Assembly (NCBI GenBank): GCA_038127535.1
Contig: JAYPHU010000030.1
Location: 1 to 43,803 of the forward strand
DNA from: JAYPHU01 sp038127535
Lineage (GTDB): Bacteria; Pseudomonadota; Alphaproteobacteria; Rhodospirillales; UBA2165
Direction: 5' to 3'
Length of the DNA stretch: 43,803 nt
The notes under the pieces are model-generated. The model was not told the origin of the DNA, did no database searches, and was given only the letters and a program-made list of their open reading frames with translations. The position numbers and the translations under genes were made by a program. Every line of letters starts with the position of its first letter. Within the stretch, counting starts at the first letter, position 1. Shown piece by piece: positions 7,555 to 17,541 of the stretch.

Positions 7555-7641
7555 GTCGTGCGCGGACCGTTCCGAAGGAACGTGATCCGCGTATCCATTT
7601 TCAAAGGAAGTTGGGTCCGCGGGTCCTGGCCCGCGGATGAC
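7555..7641. repeat. Paired GC-rich palindromes between kdsA and eno
   Basis: Two hairpins in tandem: CGCGGA/TCCGCG with inner GTTCC-GAA-GGAAC (7561-7591), and TCCGCGGG/CCCGCGGA with a six-base loop (7616-7637). The outer ends GTCGT and GATGAC are imperfect inverse copies. The build (two hairpins, one with a GAA loop, near-GTCAT ends) is the same as in the element at 6028-6172, which suggests one family of non-autonomous elements. It may also act as the kdsA 3' end. Confidence 0.65.
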
Positions 7642-7703
7642 TAATTTTAGGGAAATAGCTTCCTCACACGCCACCTCAACATTACCCAAAACTGGATTCA
7701 AAA

Positions 7704-8546
7704 TCAGAGACTTACGGGGCGCTTTTTGGCCACCTGATCAAATTCAAGTAAAATCTCAATGACGCCCGGCAAGTCAACTAATCTAATCATATTTGGCCCG
7801 TCACTGGGGGCGTTATCAGGGTCATTGTGGGTTTCCATGAAGACCCCGGCGACGCCGACTGAGACGGCGGCGCGTGCGAGCACCGGCGCGAACTCCCGCT
7901 GCCCGCCGGAAGACGTACCCTGCCCGCCCGGCTGCTGCACGGAATGGGTCGCATCGAAGATGACCGGATAGCCGGTTTGCGCCAGGATCGGCAGCGCCCG
8001 CATGTCGGACACCAGCGTGTTGTAGCCGAAGCTCGCCCCCCGCTCGCAGACCATAATGTTCTGATTGCCGGTGCTCTCCACCTTCTTGACCACATTGGCC
8101 ATGTCCCAGGGCGCCAGGAACTGCCCCTTCTTGATGTTGAGCACCTTGCCGGTTTCACCCGCGGCGATGAGCAGATCGGTCTGGCGGCAGAGGAATGCCG
8201 GTATCTGCAGCACGTCGACACCTTCGGCCGCCTTGGTGGCTTCCTCCGCCGAATGAACGTCGGTGAGCACCGGACAGCCGAGCGTATCCCGAATTTCGGT
8301 GAAGATCGGTAATGCGTCTTCCAGACCGATGCCGCGGACGCCGTCGATGCTGGTCCGGTTGGCCTTGTCGTAGGAGCTTTTATAGACCAGCCCGACGTCC
8401 AATTTTGCCGCGATTTCAACAAGTTGGCCGGACATATCCTGGGCGTGCTGGCGGGATTCCATCACGCACGGACCGGCAATGATGGTCAGCGGCTTGTCAT
8501 TGGCGACATTGAGGCCGCCGATTTTGACCGAATGGGTGGATGCCAT
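7704..8546 (-). CDS. kdsA: 3-deoxy-D-manno-octulosonate 8-phosphate synthase
   Basis: 280 residues. It condenses phosphoenolpyruvate with arabinose 5-phosphate to make Kdo-8-phosphate for the lipopolysaccharide core. The early motif is IAGPCVMES; the Cys in GPC marks the metal-dependent class, where the E. coli-type enzyme has Asn. The other expected metal ligands are also in place: His in DATHSVQQP, then Glu and Asp in FMETHNDPDNAPSDGP. KSSYDKANRTS is the substrate-binding loop. The ATG at 8546 has a GGAAA-type site overlapping the pyrG stop codon, and the genes are 9 bases apart, so pyrG-kdsA are coupled. Confidence 0.97.
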   Translation of the reverse strand: MASTHSVKIGGLNVANDKPLTIIAGPCVMESRQHAQDMSGQLVEIAAKLDVGLVYKSSYDKANRTSIDGVRGIGLEDALPIFTEIRDTLGCPVLTDVHSAEEATKAAEGVDVLQIPAFLCRQTDLLIAAGETGKVLNIKKGQFLAPWDMANVVKKVESTGNQNIMVCERGASFGYNTLVSDMRALPILAQTGYPVIFDATHSVQQPGGQGTSSGGQREFAPVLARAAVSVGVAGVFMETHNDPDNAPSDGPNMIRLVDLPGVIEILLEFDQVAKKRPVSL

Positions 8547-8555
8547 CGTGATTTC

Positions 8556-10181
<1,626 letters not shown>

Positions 10182-10213
10182 GGACCGGTAACCTATAACA
10201 TCCGACCTGACCT

Positions 10214-10246
10214 CAAAAGGAAAGAGGCGGCTCCGGGGCCGCCTCT
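10214..10246 (-). terminator. Rho-independent terminator or attenuator after secG
   Basis: On the minus strand AGAGGCGGC pairs with GCCGCCTCT around a six-base loop (10223-10246), followed by a T-rich run TTCCTTTTG. It lies 32 bases past the secG stop and 42 bases before the pyrG start. It would end tpiA-secG transcripts or set a lower level for pyrG. Confidence 0.7.
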
Positions 10247-10277
10247 GTCTAACTATCTGAAATCAAGAGCATAATTT

Positions 10278-10625
10278 CTAATTCTGTGGCGGGTTCGGCA
10301 ACTGCGGAAGTTGCGGAATTGCCGGAACCTGTTGTTGATTCGCGGGCGGGGTCGCGCCCTGCTCGTCAATGATGGATTTTGTCTGCCGTCCTTGGTTGGC
10401 CAGGATCGCCAAAGTGATGCTGGTGGCCATAAAGGCCGTCGCGATAATCGCGGTCGCGCGGGTCAACAAGTTCGCCGTTCCGCGCGCGGTCATGAAACCG
10501 CCCATGCCGCCACCGCCACCGCCGCCACCGATGCCGAGCCCGCCACCTTCACTTTGCTGCAGCAGGATAACGCCGATCATAGCGACGGCGAGGATCAAAT
10601 GGATGACGAGAATTACAGCGGTCAT
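10278..10625 (-). CDS. secG: Preprotein translocase subunit SecG
   Basis: 115 residues. SecG is the small third subunit of the SecYEG inner-membrane translocon. Two membrane segments (about 3-22 and 53-76) flank a cytoplasmic loop with LLQQSEGGGLGIGG and a long Gly run, then GTANLLTRAT, the conserved core of the family. The C-terminal tail after residue 77 is Gln/Pro-rich and low in complexity, as often in alphaproteobacteria. GGAA is about ten bases before the ATG. It stands between tpiA and pyrG in the expected order. Confidence 0.95.
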   Translation of the reverse strand: MTAVILVIHLILAVAMIGVILLQQSEGGGLGIGGGGGGGGMGGFMTARGTANLLTRATAIIATAFMATSITLAILANQGRQTKSIIDEQGATPPANQQQVPAIPQLPQLPNPPQN

Positions 10626-10752
10626 AATCTATTCCAACGGTCTTTGTGGGCCGAACCGGCTTTGGCCCGGCGCAAAGTCGGGCTCTATTTAATCTGTTTT
10701 TCCGGCTTGTACAGCGTTTTCGTGAAAAACGGCTATCTCTTCCGCTTGGCAA

Positions 10753-11520
10753 TCAGTCAGGACAGGCTTCAGCGATGGCCCAGAAATCTTCCCATTTCAG
10801 ACTGGCGCCGCCGATCAACCCGCCGTCAACATCAGGAAGGCTGATGAGTTCCGCCGCATTGCTTGGCTTCATGGAACCGCCATAGAGGATTCGCATACCG
10901 GCGGCGGTTTCCGCGCCAAACCGGGTTTCCAACTCACTTCGAATAAAAGCATGAACTTCCTGCGCATCTTCCGGCGTGGGAGTTTTGCCCGTGCCGATCG
11001 CCCAAACGGGTTCATAGGCGATCACAATGTTGTCCGCAGTCGCGCCATCGGGAACAGAGCCGGCAACTTGCCGCCCGACCACGTTCATAGTGTCACCGGC
11101 GTCCCGCTCCGCTTCAGTCTCGCCAACGCAGACGATGGCGACCAGGCCGGCAGTGAGCGCCGCAGATGCCTTCGCCTTCACCAGATCATCGGTCTCGCTG
11201 TGATCCGTCCGGCGTTCCGAGTGGCCGACAATCACATGGCTGCAGCCGATATCCGCCAGCATTTGAGCGCTGACGTCGCCCGTGTGCGCGCCGGACTCGT
11301 TGGTGTGGCAATCCTGACCGCCGACCATAATGCCACTGCCGCCCGCAGCCTCCACAACCGCCCCCAGCATGGTCGCCGGCGGACAGACCAGCATCTCGAA
11401 GCCGGCCGCGCCCTGCCCGGACATTTGCTGAACCAGACCCTTTACCCGCTCGTCTGAGTCCGAGCGCAATCCGTTCATTTTCCAATTGCCCGCGATGAGT
11501 GGCGTTCGCGCAGATGTCAT
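10753..11520 (-). CDS. tpiA: Triosephosphate isomerase
   Basis: 255 residues. It interconverts dihydroxyacetone phosphate and glyceraldehyde 3-phosphate. The substrate-binding Lys is in AGNWKMNG (Lys14), the electrophilic His in IVGHSERR, and the catalytic Glu in AYEPVWAIGTGKTP. The late GGSMKPSNA phosphate-binding segment is complete. It is the first gene of the minus-strand glycolytic block and is divergent from ppiD across about 200 bases. GGAG is found about 12 bases upstream of the ATG. Confidence 0.98.
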   Translation of the reverse strand: MTSARTPLIAGNWKMNGLRSDSDERVKGLVQQMSGQGAAGFEMLVCPPATMLGAVVEAAGGSGIMVGGQDCHTNESGAHTGDVSAQMLADIGCSHVIVGHSERRTDHSETDDLVKAKASAALTAGLVAIVCVGETEAERDAGDTMNVVGRQVAGSVPDGATADNIVIAYEPVWAIGTGKTPTPEDAQEVHAFIRSELETRFGAETAAGMRILYGGSMKPSNAAELISLPDVDGGLIGGASLKWEDFWAIAEACPD

Positions 11521-11624
11521 GCCTAAAATGTCTCCGAAAAATCGTCTGAAGATGAGGTTTGGTGATTAGCACAGCCTCCCCAGTCTGGCCACACTTAGAC
11601 TGCAAGAATTGAACGATTTCCCGG

Positions 11625-11653
11625 TTGCCGCTGACCGGTCACGCTTTTATGAT
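11625..11653 (+). promoter_or_regulatory. Sigma70-like promoter for ppiD-trpE
   Basis: TTGCCG (11625-11630), a 17-base spacer, and TATGAT (11648-11653). The -10 box is one base from consensus. The spacer contains the perfect 10-bp palindrome TGACCGGTCA (11632-11641), which might be an operator but is short enough to be chance. Transcription would start near 11660, giving a leader of about 65 bases. Confidence 0.65.
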
Positions 11654-11659
11654 GCCGCC

Positions 11660-11686
11660 CCTTCGGCGAAGGTTGGTAAAACCTTC
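11660..11686 (+). promoter_or_regulatory. Two mutually exclusive leader hairpins before ppiD
   Basis: CCTTC-GGC-GAAGG (11660-11672) and GAAGGTT-GGTAA-AACCTTC (11668-11686) share the GAAGG at 11668-11672, so only one can form at a time. They lie at the very start of the predicted transcript. No T-run follows and no leader peptide with Trp codons is visible, so this is not a classical trp attenuator. Confidence 0.35.
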
Positions 11687-11724
11687 AGGCAATTGAACAA
11701 TTCTCTTAACGGGATAACCTTGGA

Positions 11725-13647
11725 ATGCTCGGAACCTTTCGCGATAAAATTCTATCCTGGGGCGCGAAAATCCTTTTCGCTCTGCTGATCGTCAGCTTCA
11801 TGTTGTGGGGCGTCGGGGATTATATCGGCCCGGCGACACAAGCCGATGAAGTGGCCGCTGTCGGCTCGGTAAAGATTTCGGGAAATGATCTTCAGGACCA
11901 GGTTCAAACCTCCACCCGCCGGTTAAGTGCGGCCTTAGGGCAACCGGTCACCAACGAGCAGGCGCGGGCTTTCGGCATTGTCGATCAAACCCTTGAGACC
12001 ATGGTTCAGCGGGCGTTGTTTCAGGAAAGCGCAAACCAACTCGGGCTTTTGGTGCAGCCGGAGATGGCGGCGCGGGAAATTCGCGATGATGGCCGGTTCA
12101 AGTCGGTGACCGGCGAATTCAACCGCAACATCTTTGATCAAGCCGTCTCTCAGATGGGCCTGAACGAAGCCTTGTTCCTGCAGCGCTATCAGCGGGACAT
12201 TCTGCGAGGGCAAATGCTGAGCGTGCTTAACATGTCGAACAAAGCGCCCCGTACCTTGGCGGAGACACTCTATCGCTATCGCAATGAAAAGCGCGTTGCC
12301 GAGCTGATCCGCATCAACCATAGTTCCATGACCAATTTGCCGACGCCCAGCCAGGCGGAATTAGAGACTTTTCATAAGGAAAACGCTCGCCAGTTCACCG
12401 CGCCGGAATACCGCACGGTGACCATGGTCCGGATGAAGCCGGAAACAGTGGCTGAAACCATCGATGTCACCGAAGATCGGATCAAGGAAAAATACGAAAA
12501 CCGGATAGACGAGTTCAGCCAGGCAGAACGACGGAAACTGCAGCAAATCCTGGTGTCGGACGAGGCGAAGGCCAAGGCGATCGCGTCCCGCCTCGCCACC
12601 GGCGAAGACTTCGCCAAGGTCGCCTTGGAGGAGGCCAACTTGAAGCCGGCCGATCTTGATCTCGGCACCCTGTCGAAACGGGAACTGCCGCTGCCCGAGT
12701 TGGCGGATGCCGCATTTCAAGTGACGACGGGCGCGACAAGCCAGCCCATAAAGACGTCCCTCGGCTACCACATCGTTAAGGTGCTTGAGGTGACCCCGGC
12801 TTCCCAGAAATCCCTGGCGGAAGTGCACACCCAAATCAAAGACGAGATCGCTCTCAGTCTGGCCGTCGATAGCCTGTATAATATTGCCAACAAGTTCGAA
12901 GACGATTTGGGCGCCGGCGCAACCATTCAGGAAGCGGCAGAGAAGCTAAACTTCAGGGCAGTGACCATCAACAAGATTGATGCGCAGGGCCAGGACGATA
13001 CCGGCACGCCGGTGGCGGACGTCGATCAAAATCCGAACATCGTACGTCTGATCTTTGACACCGAAGAAGGCCAGGAAAGTCCGCTGACCGACTTTGATGA
13101 GGCCGGATTTGTTATTGTGAAAGTGACCGGCATTACGCCGCCGACACTGCGGCCGTTCGACACCGTACGGACCCAAGTTGAAACGGCCTGGCGGGCGGAT
13201 CAACAGGCGCTAGCCGCGGAAAAGATTTCCGCGTCTTTGCTTGATGAGCTCAAGGGCGGCAAACCACTGTCTCAAATTGCCCAGGATCGGGGCACGGAGG
13301 TTATGACCACACCGGCCTTTACCCGGAACGGCGCTGGTTTGACCGAGAACCTGCCGGGCCAACTCATCACGGATCTGTTTGCCTTAAAATCGGGCGAGTA
13401 CACATCTGTCGCCGGCAACGGCCTTCACTTTTTGGCGCGCCTCAAGGACATCGTGGCGGCCCAACCGGTCGCGGAGGCAGAGGCAATGGACGGATTGAGC
13501 CGTCAGTTGAGCCAAGCCCTGGTGAATGATCTGACCATTCAGATGGCAAATGCGCTGCAGACCAAATTGGGCGTCACCATCAACCGTGCCGCCGTGGACA
13601 GCCTGTTTGGCGGCGAGGCTGCCGGCGGACATCCTGTTCCACAATAA
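11725..13647 (+). CDS. ppiD: PpiD-type periplasmic peptidyl-prolyl isomerase/chaperone
   Basis: 640 residues. A short cytoplasmic start (MLGTFRDKILSWGAK) leads to one membrane anchor (about 15-33), then a SurA-like N-terminal chaperone region (about 40-200), a parvulin domain (about 235-370, with QILVSDEAKAKAIASRL, GEDFAKVA and TSLGYHIVKV), and a C-terminal region of about 270 residues. It is anchored in the inner membrane with the rest in the periplasm, and helps newly exported proteins fold near SecYEG. The location next to tpiA/secG is standard for alphaproteobacteria. trpE begins 9 bases after its stop, so the two are cotranscribed. Confidence 0.92.
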   Translation: MLGTFRDKILSWGAKILFALLIVSFMLWGVGDYIGPATQADEVAAVGSVKISGNDLQDQVQTSTRRLSAALGQPVTNEQARAFGIVDQTLETMVQRALFQESANQLGLLVQPEMAAREIRDDGRFKSVTGEFNRNIFDQAVSQMGLNEALFLQRYQRDILRGQMLSVLNMSNKAPRTLAETLYRYRNEKRVAELIRINHSSMTNLPTPSQAELETFHKENARQFTAPEYRTVTMVRMKPETVAETIDVTEDRIKEKYENRIDEFSQAERRKLQQILVSDEAKAKAIASRLATGEDFAKVALEEANLKPADLDLGTLSKRELPLPELADAAFQVTTGATSQPIKTSLGYHIVKVLEVTPASQKSLAEVHTQIKDEIALSLAVDSLYNIANKFEDDLGAGATIQEAAEKLNFRAVTINKIDAQGQDDTGTPVADVDQNPNIVRLIFDTEEGQESPLTDFDEAGFVIVKVTGITPPTLRPFDTVRTQVETAWRADQQALAAEKISASLLDELKGGKPLSQIAQDRGTEVMTTPAFTRNGAGLTENLPGQLITDLFALKSGEYTSVAGNGLHFLARLKDIVAAQPVAEAEAMDGLSRQLSQALVNDLTIQMANALQTKLGVTINRAAVDSLFGGEAAGGHPVPQ

Positions 13648-13656
13648 TCCAAATTT

Positions 13657-15171
13657 ATGCTCGTCTCTCCGGAATTTGCCGAGTTCGACGCGGCATACGT
13701 TGATGGACAAGCCCAGGTCGTCTCCACGCGCATGATCGCGGACTTGGAGACCCCGGTTTCCGCGATGATGAAGCTTGCCGACGGAGAGCCCAACAGCTTC
13801 CTGCTGGAATCCGTCGAAGGCGGCGCGATCCGAGGGCGGTTCTCATTTCTCGGCATGAAACCGGATTTGATCTGGCGCTGCTTCGGCAACCGGGCCGAGA
13901 TTAACCGCAGCGCCCTAGAAGACGCCGACACGTTCAGTCCCTGCCCGATCTCCGACAAAGACGGCGTGCTGGCTTCTTTTCGCACTGTGCTCGCAGATTC
14001 CCGGATCGATCTTCCGGAAGGTTTACCGCCGATGGCCGCAGGCCTATTCGGCTATATGGGTTACGATACGGTCCGGCTGGCCGAGGATATTCCCGACGGC
14101 AACCCGGCGAATATAAACGTGCCTGACGGCATGTATGTCCGGCCGACCATTATCGCGGTCTTCGATTCCATCGAGGATCGGGTCACCGTGGTGACGCCTG
14201 TTTGGCCCGATAGTTCCATTTCAGCCCAAGAGGCCTACGCCGCCGCGTTGTCCCGGCTGGAAAATGTTCTTAGGGATTTCAACAAACCCATCCCCCGCCA
14301 ACTGGAAGCGGCCTCGCTCCCGGACGAGTTTGCGGAACCCGAGTCCAACATGAGCAAGGCCCAATACTGCGCCATGGTGGAAAAGGCAAAAGACTACATT
14401 CTCGCCGGCGACATCTTTCAGGTGGTCCTATCTCAGCAGTTCTCTATACCGTTTGAATTGGCGCCCTTCACTTTTTACCGGGCGCTTCGGCGAATAAACC
14501 CGTCGCCGTTCCTCTTTTTCCTTGATTTCGGCAAGTTTTCCATTGTCGGGTCCAGCCCGGAAATCCTGGTCCGGCTTAGGGACAATAAAGTCACCATCCG
14601 TCCTCTGGCGGGCACCCGGCCAAGGGGCGCCAGCGCCGGTGAGGACAAGGCCTTGGCGGATGATCTGCTGAATGATCCGAAGGAACTGGCCGAACATTTG
14701 ATGCTGCTGGACTTAGGCCGGAACGATGTCGGCCGGGTCGCCAAGATCGGTTCTGTTGAGGTCACCGATCAGATGGTGATCGAACACTATTCCCACGTCA
14801 TGCATATCGTCTCCAACGTCGAGGGTGAAATCGACCCCAAGTACGACGCCATTGACGCCCTGCTGTCCGGATTCCCGGCGGGCACGGTCTCCGGCGCGCC
14901 CAAAGTCCGGGCCATGGAAATTATCGAGGAACTAGAAGACCTGCGCCGGGGAATCTACGCCGGCTGTATCGGCTATTTCGGCGCGAATGGGGATATGGAT
15001 ACCTGCATCGCGCTTCGGACCGCGATCATCAAGGATGGCCGCCTCTATGCCCAAGCCGGAGCCGGAATCGTCGCCGATAGTGTGCCGGATAGTGAATACG
15101 AGGAGTGCCGGAATAAGGCCCGGGCGCTGTTCCGTTCCGCGCAGGAGGCGCTGCGATTCTCCGGGTCCTAA
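13657..15171 (+). CDS. trpE: Anthranilate synthase component I
   Basis: 504 residues. With TrpG it makes anthranilate from chorismate, the first step of tryptophan synthesis. The feedback-inhibition motif is present as NSFLLESVEGG (about 45-55). The chorismate-binding domain has FQVVLSQQF, SSPEILVRL, PLAGTRPRG, ELAEHLMLLDLGRND, GTVSGAPKVRAMEII and GIYAGCIGYFG. The ATG at 13657 lacks a clear ribosome site and lies only 9 bases after ppiD, pointing to translational coupling. The partner trpG is not next to it but 4.8 kb away, beyond a minus-strand copper block. Confidence 0.97.
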   Translation: MLVSPEFAEFDAAYVDGQAQVVSTRMIADLETPVSAMMKLADGEPNSFLLESVEGGAIRGRFSFLGMKPDLIWRCFGNRAEINRSALEDADTFSPCPISDKDGVLASFRTVLADSRIDLPEGLPPMAAGLFGYMGYDTVRLAEDIPDGNPANINVPDGMYVRPTIIAVFDSIEDRVTVVTPVWPDSSISAQEAYAAALSRLENVLRDFNKPIPRQLEAASLPDEFAEPESNMSKAQYCAMVEKAKDYILAGDIFQVVLSQQFSIPFELAPFTFYRALRRINPSPFLFFLDFGKFSIVGSSPEILVRLRDNKVTIRPLAGTRPRGASAGEDKALADDLLNDPKELAEHLMLLDLGRNDVGRVAKIGSVEVTDQMVIEHYSHVMHIVSNVEGEIDPKYDAIDALLSGFPAGTVSGAPKVRAMEIIEELEDLRRGIYAGCIGYFGANGDMDTCIALRTAIIKDGRLYAQAGAGIVADSVPDSEYEECRNKARALFRSAQEALRFSGS

Positions 15172-15182
15172 GCGGGCAAACT

Positions 15183-15830
15183 TTATCGCTGATTTACATC
15201 CTTGCCGGGCCGGGATTTATAGATCGGTAATGCCAAGCCCATGGTGATCGCCATGCCTCGAACCACGAACACCAATCCAAACGAGATCACGGACGCGGAC
15301 ACTTGATCCAATGCCAGGCCAGTTAGCAGCACATAGCAGATCGCCCCGGCCAGGGACGCGGTGACATAGATTTCCCGGCGGAGGATAACGGAAGGTTCTT
15401 GGCCCAACGTATCGCGAATAATGCCGCCCATGGTGCCGGTCAAAATACCCGTTACGACGGCGATAACAGGACTGCCGGTGATCTCCAAGCCTTTGCTTGC
15501 ACCGGCAACCGTTACAATGGCCAGGCCGGCGGCGTCCAGCCACAGTACTAGCCGGTAGCGGGACTGAATCTTGTGGGCGGTGAAATAGACCAAGACAGCA
15601 CAGGCAATACAGACGAGCAGCGGCGCTTCATCCCTGATCCAGAAGACCGGTGCGTCCAAAATGACGTCCCGTACCGTACCGCCGCCGACACCGGTAATGA
15701 CACCGAGCCAGAGAAAACCGACGATATCCATCTCTTTCCGCGACGCCACCAACGCACCGGAAACGGCGAACACGGCCGCCGCCGACAAGTCCAAAAGCGT
15801 GAGAAACTGTGAGAGAGAACCGGTATCCAT
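15183..15830 (-). CDS. TRIC (UPF0126/YicG) family membrane protein
   Basis: 215 residues with about seven hydrophobic segments and two repeats, each with the family's glycine signature followed by Arg-Asp: GVGGGTVRD (about 48-56) and GTMGGIIRD (about 131-139). This is the bacterial trimeric intracellular cation channel family; some members have been reported as glycine transporters. The substrate here is unknown. It begins 12 bases behind the deacetylase gene with no visible ribosome site, so it is probably coupled to it. Its end converges on trpE with an 11-base gap. Confidence 0.88.
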   Translation of the reverse strand: MDTGSLSQFLTLLDLSAAAVFAVSGALVASRKEMDIVGFLWLGVITGVGGGTVRDVILDAPVFWIRDEAPLLVCIACAVLVYFTAHKIQSRYRLVLWLDAAGLAIVTVAGASKGLEITGSPVIAVVTGILTGTMGGIIRDTLGQEPSVILRREIYVTASLAGAICYVLLTGLALDQVSASVISFGLVFVVRGMAITMGLALPIYKSRPGKDVNQR

Positions 15831-15842
15831 AAATTCGACTGT

Positions 15843-17042
15843 TTAATTCGTATCCAGCCGGACGGCCAACTGCGGAATGCCTTCGCGCTTGGCGATGATC
15901 GCGCTCAGCGGCACGAGGACAAAGCCTTTTTCCGCCACCACGGGCAGCCATTGGGCCAAGGCTTCGATCGTGCTGTCTCGCGGATGGCCGATAGCGACGG
16001 CATAGCCGTTGAGTTGCGCCGCGCGTTCGAGATGTTGAAGCTGCTTCTGTATGACCTCCAGTTTGGGCTCATGATCGAGGAAGACGTTTCGGATCGCATA
16101 GGGCACTTCGTAGAGCTTGGCCGTGCTCGCCGCGACTGACTTCGTCGATGTCCTGGAATCAAGGAACATCAGACCATGGCGGCGCAAGACCTCCATCACC
16201 AGGCGCATGCCGCGCTCGTCCTGCGTAAACCGGCTGCCCATGTGGTTGTTGATGCCGATAACGCCGGGCACCCGTTTTATTCCCCACTCCAGCCTTTCGA
16301 TGATTTCCTCGTCCGTCAGTGCTGTCGCCAGGACCTTGGGCCCCGGATCGATCTTGGTGTTCCCGGGCTCCATGGGCACATGCAGCATGATCTCGTGTCC
16401 GGCGTCTCTGGCCGACCTAATCAGCGGTTCAAGCTTGGTCGCATAGGTGAGTAACGAAATGGTCATGGGCCCGGTCAGGCCGATCACTTGCGACGTGCGG
16501 CGTCGGTCCACACCGGCGTCATCAATGACGATAGCAATTTGTGGGCCCGGCGGGACTTCCTTCATCGCCAGAGCATTTTTGCGCCAATTTTGCACCAGAC
16601 TTTTAGGGATGGAAGCGATATCGGGCCTGGGCAGCGTTTCGGGTTCAGGTTCCCGCGGATGTGCCGCCTCAATTACAAGTTCCGGAGGCTCTTCCGCATA
16701 AGCCGGCGGGCGGTGGTGATCTTTGTAATCTTCGTGCTCCGGCAGGATGAGCGGCCTTGGCGTCTCCGCGACGGCCGGCGCAGGTTGCACAGGGACATCC
16801 GCCGGCGCCTGAGACTCAGTTTGAACGACCGCCGGTGCTGGTTCCCGCGGCTTGAGCGCAGGTTCGGGCGTGTTTTCTGCGACAGGCTGTTCCTGCGGTA
16901 TGTTTGGGACAGCTTGACGGTCGACTTGAGCGGCGGATTTCTCCTCACCGAAGCTGATCAGCAAATGCGCGCCGCCAACGCCTAAGCCAATGCCCAGGGC
17001 AAATACGATCAGCGCATAAAGCGCGAATGTGCGGCGGTTCAT
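15843..17042 (-). CDS. Divergent polysaccharide deacetylase (YibQ/DUF610 family)
   Basis: 399 residues. An N-terminal membrane anchor (about 7-30) is followed by a long Pro/Glu/Ala-rich linker (about 40-170) and a NodB-like deacetylase domain. IAIVIDDAGVD carries the metal-site aspartates, then MLHVPMEP, INNHMGSRFTQ with the His, and MFLDSRTS. The domain faces the periplasm. Members of the family are thought to act on peptidoglycan or related glycans. It is usually found beside envC/nlpD and ctpA; here it sits alone behind a copper module, which is unusual and may reflect a rearrangement. Confidence 0.88.
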   Translation of the reverse strand: MNRRTFALYALIVFALGIGLGVGGAHLLISFGEEKSAAQVDRQAVPNIPQEQPVAENTPEPALKPREPAPAVVQTESQAPADVPVQPAPAVAETPRPLILPEHEDYKDHHRPPAYAEEPPELVIEAAHPREPEPETLPRPDIASIPKSLVQNWRKNALAMKEVPPGPQIAIVIDDAGVDRRRTSQVIGLTGPMTISLLTYATKLEPLIRSARDAGHEIMLHVPMEPGNTKIDPGPKVLATALTDEEIIERLEWGIKRVPGVIGINNHMGSRFTQDERGMRLVMEVLRRHGLMFLDSRTSTKSVAASTAKLYEVPYAIRNVFLDHEPKLEVIQKQLQHLERAAQLNGYAVAIGHPRDSTIEALAQWLPVVAEKGFVLVPLSAIIAKREGIPQLAVRLDTN

Positions 17043-17106
17043 GGAGGCAATCCGGAATCTATCCTGTTGCGTATGCTCCGAATAAGTAAGGAAATTTCCT
17101 TAACCG

Positions 17107-17508
17107 TCAATTGATGTCTTTATGGGCGGCCAAATCCTCAATAATGGGGCAATCCGGACGGTCATCGCCGGTACATTGACCGGCCAGCGCCTTTAGAGAG
17201 TCCCTCACGGATTCGAGCTCTTTGATCTTCTTCTCGATTTCCTCAATGTGATGGAGGGTCAATTCCTTCACATCCGCACTGGGACGGTTGGAGTCCTGCC
17301 AAAGATCCAGCAGCTTGGAAATGTCCTTTAAGCTAAAGCCTAAACTGCGGGCGCGCTGAATAAACCGCAGCATTTCGACGTGTGTTGGTGAGTAAGACCT
17401 GTAACCGTTGTCCCGCCGTGGCGGTTCCGGGATGAGGCCGATGCTTTCGTAGTATCGGATCGTCTTCGTCGGAACGCCTGTTTCAGAGGCTATGGAACCA
17501 ATATTCAT
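17107..17508 (-). CDS. cueR: CueR-like MerR-family copper-responsive regulator
   Basis: 133 residues. The N-terminal winged helix (IASETGVPTKTIRYYESIGLIPEP) is typical MerR, followed by the dimerisation helix. The metal loop is CTGDDRPDCPII: two Cys with seven residues between them, the arrangement of Cys112/Cys120 in E. coli CueR, with the same Pro-Ile-Ile after it. That predicts sensing of Cu(I)/Ag(I)/Au(I). It lies 33 bases downstream of copA, so it is probably cotranscribed and feeds back on the copA promoter. The C-terminal tail ends IEDLAAHKDIN. A 12-bp palindrome stands between copA and this gene. Confidence 0.93.
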   Translation of the reverse strand: MNIGSIASETGVPTKTIRYYESIGLIPEPPRRDNGYRSYSPTHVEMLRFIQRARSLGFSLKDISKLLDLWQDSNRPSADVKELTLHHIEEIEKKIKELESVRDSLKALAGQCTGDDRPDCPIIEDLAAHKDIN

Positions 17509-17541
17509 ATCGCACCCGTAACTAGTTACCTACAAAAGAAT

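Noticed and set aside
17518..17529. Perfect 12-bp palindrome GTAACTAGTTAC between copA and cueR
   Set aside because: About ten such palindromes are expected by chance in a window this long; it does not match a CueR site and has no promoter around it.
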